Shown here: in pieces, positions 60,633-64,000 of the stretch | Layout of the letters: each line of letters begins with the position of its first letter | How positions within the stretch are numbered: position 1 is the first letter of the stretch | Assembly (NCBI RefSeq): GCF_016765795.1 | Contig: NZ_JAESVP010000001.1 | Location: 186,001-250,000 of the forward strand | Source of the DNA: Fuscibacter oryzae | GTDB taxonomy: Bacteria > Pseudomonadota > Alphaproteobacteria > Rhodobacterales > Rhodobacteraceae | Length of the DNA stretch: 64,000 bases | Direction of reading: 5' to 3' | Notes under the pieces: generated by a model | What the model was told of the DNA's origin: nothing | The model's database searches: none | The model's input: only the letters and a program-made list of their open reading frames with translations | Made by a program: the position numbers and the translations under genes

Positions 60633-61967
60633 TTATTGCATCAGCCGGGCGGCAAGGCGGTTCTGCCGTTCGATCACATGCGGCAGATCGAGCGTGGCCA
60701 GATGCCCGGCGCGCACCACCTGCCTGCCTTCCACGAACAGATCGCGCACGCGGGTCGGGCCACACAGCATCAGGGCGGCCACCGCATCCCATGCGCCTGC
60801 AGCCTCAATCCCCCGCATATCCCAGATCGCCAGATCCGCCCGCTTGCCGGATTCGATACTGCCCAGATCGCTGCGGCCCAGCACCTGCGCGCCGCCAAGT
60901 GTGGCAATCTCCAGCGCCTCACGCGCGCTCATTGCGTCAGCGCCGCGCGCGACCCGTTGCAACAGCATGGCCATCCGCGCCTCGGCCACCAGATTGCCGG
61001 CGTCATTGCTGGCCGACCCGTCGACGCCCAGCGCCACCTTTACCCCTGCATCCCGCATGGCCCGCACCGGGGCGATGCCCGACCCAAGGCGGCAGTTGGA
61101 ACAGGGGCAATGCGCCACGCCGGTGCCGGTGCGGGCGAAAAGGCTGATCTCGCCCACATCCAGTTTGACGCAATGGGCGTGCCACACGTCATCGCCCGTC
61201 CAACCGAGGTCTTCGGCATATTGCCCGGGGCGGCAGCCGAACTTGGCAAGGGAATAGGCGATATCCTCTTCATTCTCGGCCAGATGGGTGTGCAGCATCA
61301 CGCCCTTGTCGCGCCCCAGCAGCGCCGCCTCGCGCATCAGGTCGCGGCTGACCGAAAATGGCGAACAGGGCGCAAGGCCCACGCGCACCATCGCCCCCTC
61401 TTTCGGGTCGTGGTGGGCATCGACGACGCGGATCATGTCGTCAAGGATCGCCGCCTCCCGCTCCACCAGCGAATCCGGCGGCAACCCGCCCGCACTTTCC
61501 CCAATGCTCATCGCGCCCCGCGTGGGGTGAAACCTCAGTCCAACCTCGGCCGCCGCCGCGATGGTATCGTCCAGCCTTGAACCGTTCGGGTAAAGATACA
61601 GGTGGTCCGAGGTCATCGTGCAACCCGATAGCGCCAGTTCGGCCAAACCGATCTGCGCCGATACAAACATCTCCTCGGGTCCGAACCGCGCCCAGATCGG
61701 GTAGAGCGTCTTCAGCCAGCCAAACAGCAGCGCATCCTGCCCGCCCGGCACCGCGCGAGTCAGCGTCTGATAAAGGTGATGATGGGTGTTCACCAAACCC
61801 GGCGTCACCACGCAACCCGTGGCATCGACCACCTCGGCCCTCTGCGCCACCAGCCCCTGCCCCACGGCTGCAATCACCCCGCCGCGCAGCAGCACATCGC
61901 CCACAAACTCGCGGCGGGTGGCATCCATCGTCACCACGGTGGCGTTCTTGATCAGAATTTCAGGCAT
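60633..61967 (-). CDS. 8-oxoguanine deaminase-type amidohydrolase
   Basis: The start ATG 61967-61965 (MPEILIKNATVVTMD) follows AAGGGAAC. The 444-residue metallo-amidohydrolase belongs to the 8-oxoguanine deaminase/atrazine chlorohydrolase (TrzN/AtzA-like) group. Metal ligands are in VNTHHHLYQ (60-68), HTHLAEN, HAHCVKL and GVDGSASND. The AHCPCSNCRLGSG stretch is typical of 8-oxoguanine deaminases. It would convert 8-oxoguanine to urate, or isocytosine-like substrates to uracil derivatives. It is not next to the xdh cluster, but would feed the same purine catabolic route. Confidence 0.82.
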   Translation of the reverse strand: MPEILIKNATVVTMDATRREFVGDVLLRGGVIAAVGQGLVAQRAEVVDATGCVVTPGLVNTHHHLYQTLTRAVPGGQDALLFGWLKTLYPIWARFGPEEMFVSAQIGLAELALSGCTMTSDHLYLYPNGSRLDDTIAAAAEVGLRFHPTRGAMSIGESAGGLPPDSLVEREAAILDDMIRVVDAHHDPKEGAMVRVGLAPCSPFSVSRDLMREAALLGRDKGVMLHTHLAENEEDIAYSLAKFGCRPGQYAEDLGWTGDDVWHAHCVKLDVGEISLFARTGTGVAHCPCSNCRLGSGIAPVRAMRDAGVKVALGVDGSASNDAGNLVAEARMAMLLQRVARGADAMSAREALEIATLGGAQVLGRSDLGSIESGKRADLAIWDMRGIEAAGAWDAVAALMLCGPTRVRDLFVEGRQVVRAGHLATLDLPHVIERQNRLAARLMQ

Positions 61968-62082
61968 GGCTGTTCCCTTGCTGCCCCTTCGGCAAACGGG
62001 AACGACCGGGCGACAGAAGGGGGAAGGACTCGGCTCCGGCAGGCCAAGAATAGCCAAAAGAAGCGCCGGATCAAACCCTTTG

Positions 62083-62132
62083 CCCTTCTGGAAATACTCT
62101 CGGGGGGTCTCGGGGGGCAGACGGCCCCCCGC
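62083..62132 (+). repeat. Dispersed palindromic repeat, copy 5
   Basis: CCCTTCTGG, AAATACTCTCGGGGGGT and CGGGGGGC-AGACG-GCCCCCCG lie between the amidohydrolase and phosphatase genes, both leftward. This copy is in the opposite orientation to the genes around it. Confidence 0.72.
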
Positions 62133-62148
62133 CTGTCCACAAGCGCTG

Positions 62149-62949
62149 TCAGGTGTTCAGCAGCGCCAGCGCCTCGGCATGGATTTCCCGGTTGGCAGCC
62201 GCCAGAACCCGGCCACCATCGTGGCAGGGCCGCCCGTGCCAGTCAGTAACAATCCCGCCAGCCGCCTCGATCACCGCAATCGGGGCCTGCACGTCATAGG
62301 CCTGCAAACCCGCCTCAATCACCAGATCGATCTGGCCCGCAGCGATCAGGGCATAGGCATAGCAATCCATACCATAGCGCACCAGCTTGGCCTTGGGCGC
62401 GACACGGCGGAAGGCCGCGCCCTCGTCAGGCGCGCCCACTTCGGGAAAGGTGGTGAACAGGATCGCCTGCGACAGCGGGCGGGCGCCACGGGCCTTCAGC
62501 ACGCCCTTGCCCATCGGGCCGTTCACTTGGGCCCGGCCAAAACCGCCCTCGAACCGCTCACCAATATAGGGCTGGTCGATGATGCCATAGATCGGCCCGC
62601 CCGCGTCGCGGATCGAGATCAGCACCCCCCAGGTCGGCGTGCCCGACAAATAACCGCGCGTGCCGTCAATCGGGTCCAGCACCCAGGTCAGGCCCGATGT
62701 GCCCTCGGTCCGGCCAAACTCTTCGCCCAGAATCGCATCCTGAGGGCGGCGGCGGGCCAGTATCTCGCGCATGCGTTGTTCCGACAGACGGTCAGCGACG
62801 GTAACCGGATCAAACCGCACGGTTTCCTTGGAATCGGCATCCAGCCCCGGCTGACGGAAATGCGCAAGCGTTGCCACCCGCGCGGCATCGGCCAGCTCAT
62901 GCGCCGTGGCGATGATGTCGGAAATCTCTTGGTCATTCAGCTTCGTCAT
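62149..62949 (-). CDS. Inositol monophosphatase-family phosphatase (histidinol-phosphatase-like)
   Basis: The start ATG 62949-62947 (MTKLNDQEISDIIATAHELAD) is preferred over an extension to 63021 that crosses a terminator hairpin. The 266-residue product has FDPVTVADRLSEQ, ILGEEFG with the metal-binding Glu, WVLDPIDGTRGY with the metal-binding Asp residues, and a C-terminal YDVQAPIAVIEAAGG motif. This Mg2+-dependent phosphatase may act on histidinol phosphate (HisN type), inositol phosphates or adenosine bisphosphate. Members close to this sequence are usually annotated histidinol phosphatase. Confidence 0.85.
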   Translation of the reverse strand: MTKLNDQEISDIIATAHELADAARVATLAHFRQPGLDADSKETVRFDPVTVADRLSEQRMREILARRRPQDAILGEEFGRTEGTSGLTWVLDPIDGTRGYLSGTPTWGVLISIRDAGGPIYGIIDQPYIGERFEGGFGRAQVNGPMGKGVLKARGARPLSQAILFTTFPEVGAPDEGAAFRRVAPKAKLVRYGMDCYAYALIAAGQIDLVIEAGLQAYDVQAPIAVIEAAGGIVTDWHGRPCHDGGRVLAAANREIHAEALALLNT

Positions 62950-62982
62950 ACCAGCCCCCAACGGAGCCGTGACAAAAAGAAG

Positions 62983-63010
62983 CCCCCGTGCCGGGCTATC
63001 GGCACGGGGG
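62983..63010 (-). terminator. Intrinsic terminator of the XRE regulator gene
   Basis: CCCCCGTGCC (62983-62992) and GGCACGGGGG (63001-63010) form a perfect 10-bp stem. On the minus strand it is followed by CTTCTTTTT. It ends the leftward XRE transcript just before the phosphatase gene. Confidence 0.9.
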
Positions 63011-63062
63011 ATTCGGGTCAAGCCAAACGGCCCGTCAGTCAGTCTTTCAGACCGTCAGACTT

Positions 63063-63425
63063 TCAGGCTGCGTCAGAAAGAACGCGCGCCAGATCAAACA
63101 GGCGACGGCGCTGCGCCTCGGGGATCGAATAGTAGGACCGCACCAGTTCCAGCGCTTCCTTGTCGGCCATCAGATCGCCGGTGGCGTGGGTCAGGTCGGC
63201 AGCACCTTCGGACAGACCTTCGAAAAAGAAGGCAATGGTCACGCCCATGGCATCGGCAATGTCCCAAAGACGAGAGGCGCTTACCCGGTTCATGCCGGTT
63301 TCGTATTTTTGGATTTGTTGAAACTTGATCCCAACCTTGTCAGCCAGTTGCTGTTGGGTCATGCCAATCATCCAGCGACGATGACGAACGCGCTTACCAA
63401 CATGGGCATCAACAGGGTGCTTCAT
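63063..63425 (-). CDS. Small XRE-family helix-turn-helix regulator
   Basis: The start ATG 63425-63423 (MKHPVDAHVGKRVRHRR) follows GGAGAGAG. The 120-residue protein has an XRE-type HTH at about 10-65 (MTQQQLADKVGIKFQQIQKYETG), which would bind DNA as a dimer. A short C-terminal domain contains FFFEGLSEGAAD and RSYYSIPEAQRRRLFDLARVLSDAA. Similar small proteins are widespread in Rhodobacteraceae and are usually annotated only as HTH regulators. It is divergent from the MDR oxidoreductase, with a palindrome-rich region between them. Confidence 0.85.
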   Translation of the reverse strand: MKHPVDAHVGKRVRHRRWMIGMTQQQLADKVGIKFQQIQKYETGMNRVSASRLWDIADAMGVTIAFFFEGLSEGAADLTHATGDLMADKEALELVRSYYSIPEAQRRRLFDLARVLSDAA

Positions 63426-63787
63426 TACTCTCTCCAATACAGGGTTACTCAGAACCACAAACGACGCGGCCTGTGCTTTCTAGTAAGCAATTTTCTTGCC
63501 AAATCTCGCACAAGCCTAACGAATCTGCATTTCCTTTTCGGATGCCTGCAAACCTGTCTTTTTGGATATGTCCTATTATACAAGTGAAGAAGAAAACCCG
63601 ACTGAGGTGAGGTTGTCTCGCTAGGATTTCGTCGGGCAACACAAATTCCCGTTATGCGGGTAATCCGTTTTGCGATGCAAAATGCAAAGATTTTCGGCGA
63701 TGATTTGCGCATTTTGCAAATCTCTCGGCCAAGACTTGCCAAACCTCTTGTATTCGGCACCTTTGGAACAGGAAAATGAGGAACCGA
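63426..63787. other. AT-rich divergent intergenic region
   Basis: This 362-bp stretch lies between the XRE gene and the quinone oxidoreductase gene and is markedly AT-rich for this genome. Minus-strand open frames (for example ending near 63449) are not family-like. It contains the TTTGCAAA-type repeats listed separately and probable promoters for both flanking genes. Confidence 0.6.
63677..63722. promoter_or_regulatory. Cluster of GCAAAATGC / GATTTGC-N7-GCAAATC inverted repeats
   Basis: GCAAAATGC (63677-63685) matches the complement of GCATTTTGC (63709-63717). A second perfect repeat, GATTTGC (63702-63708) with GCAAATC (63716-63722), overlaps it. TTTGCAAA-like sites are bound by large XRE/ScfR-type acyl-CoA regulators in actinobacteria and alphaproteobacteria. 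The site is 66 bp upstream of the oxidoreductase start. The regulator is not identified. Confidence 0.4.
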
Positions 63788-64000
63788 ATGCGCATCTGGC
63801 AGATCGAACATCTGGGCGAAGGCCCGTTTCTGGCGCAAACGACAACGCCACAACCGGCTGCGGGACAAGCTCTCGTCCGGGTTGAAGCGGTCGGCCTGAA
63901 CTTTGCCGACCTTCTGATGCGCGACGGCAAATATCAGGTAAAGCCCGCCCTGCCCTATGTACCGGGGATGGAAATGGCCGGAACCGTCGAAAGCCTTGGC
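63788..64000 (+). CDS. MDR/zinc-type alcohol dehydrogenase, NAD(P)H:quinone oxidoreductase-like (N-terminal part)
   Basis: Seventy-one codons are visible before the window ends. The frame begins MRIWQIEHLGEG at ATG 63788, six bases after GAGGAA. An in-frame ATG at 63776 would add four residues. ALVRVEAVGLNFADLLMRDGKYQ (about 29-51) and LPYVPGMEMAGTVESLG (55-71) are the characteristic N-terminal motifs of MDR quinone oxidoreductases. The cofactor-binding domain lies outside the window. Confidence 0.85.
   Translation, partial: MRIWQIEHLGEGPFLAQTTTPQPAAGQALVRVEAVGLNFADLLMRDGKYQVKPALPYVPGMEMAGTVESLG

Noticed and set aside
63762-63768. TTTGGAA upstream of the MDR oxidoreductase as another copy of the island motif
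   Set aside because: Only seven bases match; the following bases are CAGG rather than TGGC, and the gene is not sulfur-related.

Overview
The window is GC-rich alphaproteobacterial DNA. Gene content and style point to the Rhodobacteraceae/Paracoccaceae: AapJQM-like transporter parts, a Zur/ZnuABC cluster, xdhABC, an SqrR-type operator in front of a sulfide:quinone reductase, and GC-rich intergenic palindromes. No genus can be named from the sequence alone. There are no rRNA or tRNA genes, CRISPR arrays, insertion sequences or phage genes that I can see.

Positions 1 to about 29,730 form an organosulfur scavenging island. A leftward operon encodes two luciferase-like flavin monooxygenases (LLM), an M20 deacetylase and a GNAT acetyltransferase. 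This is the enzyme set of the acetylate / oxidise C-S / deacetylate route for S-modified cysteines known from the Bacillus yxe and ytm operons. Next come an MsuE-type FMN reductase; a leftward metY, aminotransferase and 2-oxoglutarate dioxygenase operon; a rightward amino-acid ABC transporter without its ATPase; a leftward Ssu/Tau-type ABC transporter; a rightward operon with a DszA-like LLM and two tandem DszC/SfnC-like flavoenzymes; an FAD protein of the YdhS type with a small degenerate hydrolase-like protein; an Rrf2 regulator with four clustered cysteines; a second DszA-like LLM plus an SsuD-like LLM; and a second Ssu transporter ending in another SsuD-like LLM. In total there are six LLM monooxygenases. 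An 11-base word, TTTGGAATGGC, occurs identically in three intergenic regions of this island, and near matches lie in others. It is a candidate operator for a local sulfur regulon, with the Rrf2 protein as the obvious candidate regulator.

Positions 29.8-45.5 kb hold dnaE (leftward), then purine and pyrimidine genes: xdhABC, a cytosine-deaminase-family enzyme, a nucleoside/guanine deaminase, and a four-gene BMP-type nucleoside or purine ABC transporter. Positions 45.6-53.6 kb hold a sulfide:quinone reductase, a DAO-family oxidase, a lipoprotein GH25 lysozyme, a dimethylglycine/sarcosine dehydrogenase, and a PepSY membrane protein with a small exported partner. Positions 53.6-57 kb hold the zinc-uptake cluster znuB-znuC-zur (leftward) and znuA (rightward), with a Zur box between them. 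Positions 57-64 kb hold an isochorismatase-fold hydrolase, a DUF1993 protein, argF and argD, an 8-oxoguanine-deaminase-type amidohydrolase, an inositol-monophosphatase-family phosphatase, a small XRE regulator, and the start of an MDR quinone oxidoreductase.

A dispersed GC-rich palindromic repeat occurs five times (34,028; 38,290; 49,003; 59,151; 62,083). Four copies lie between genes and can act as terminators. The fifth lies in frame inside xdhA and supplies the interdomain linker.
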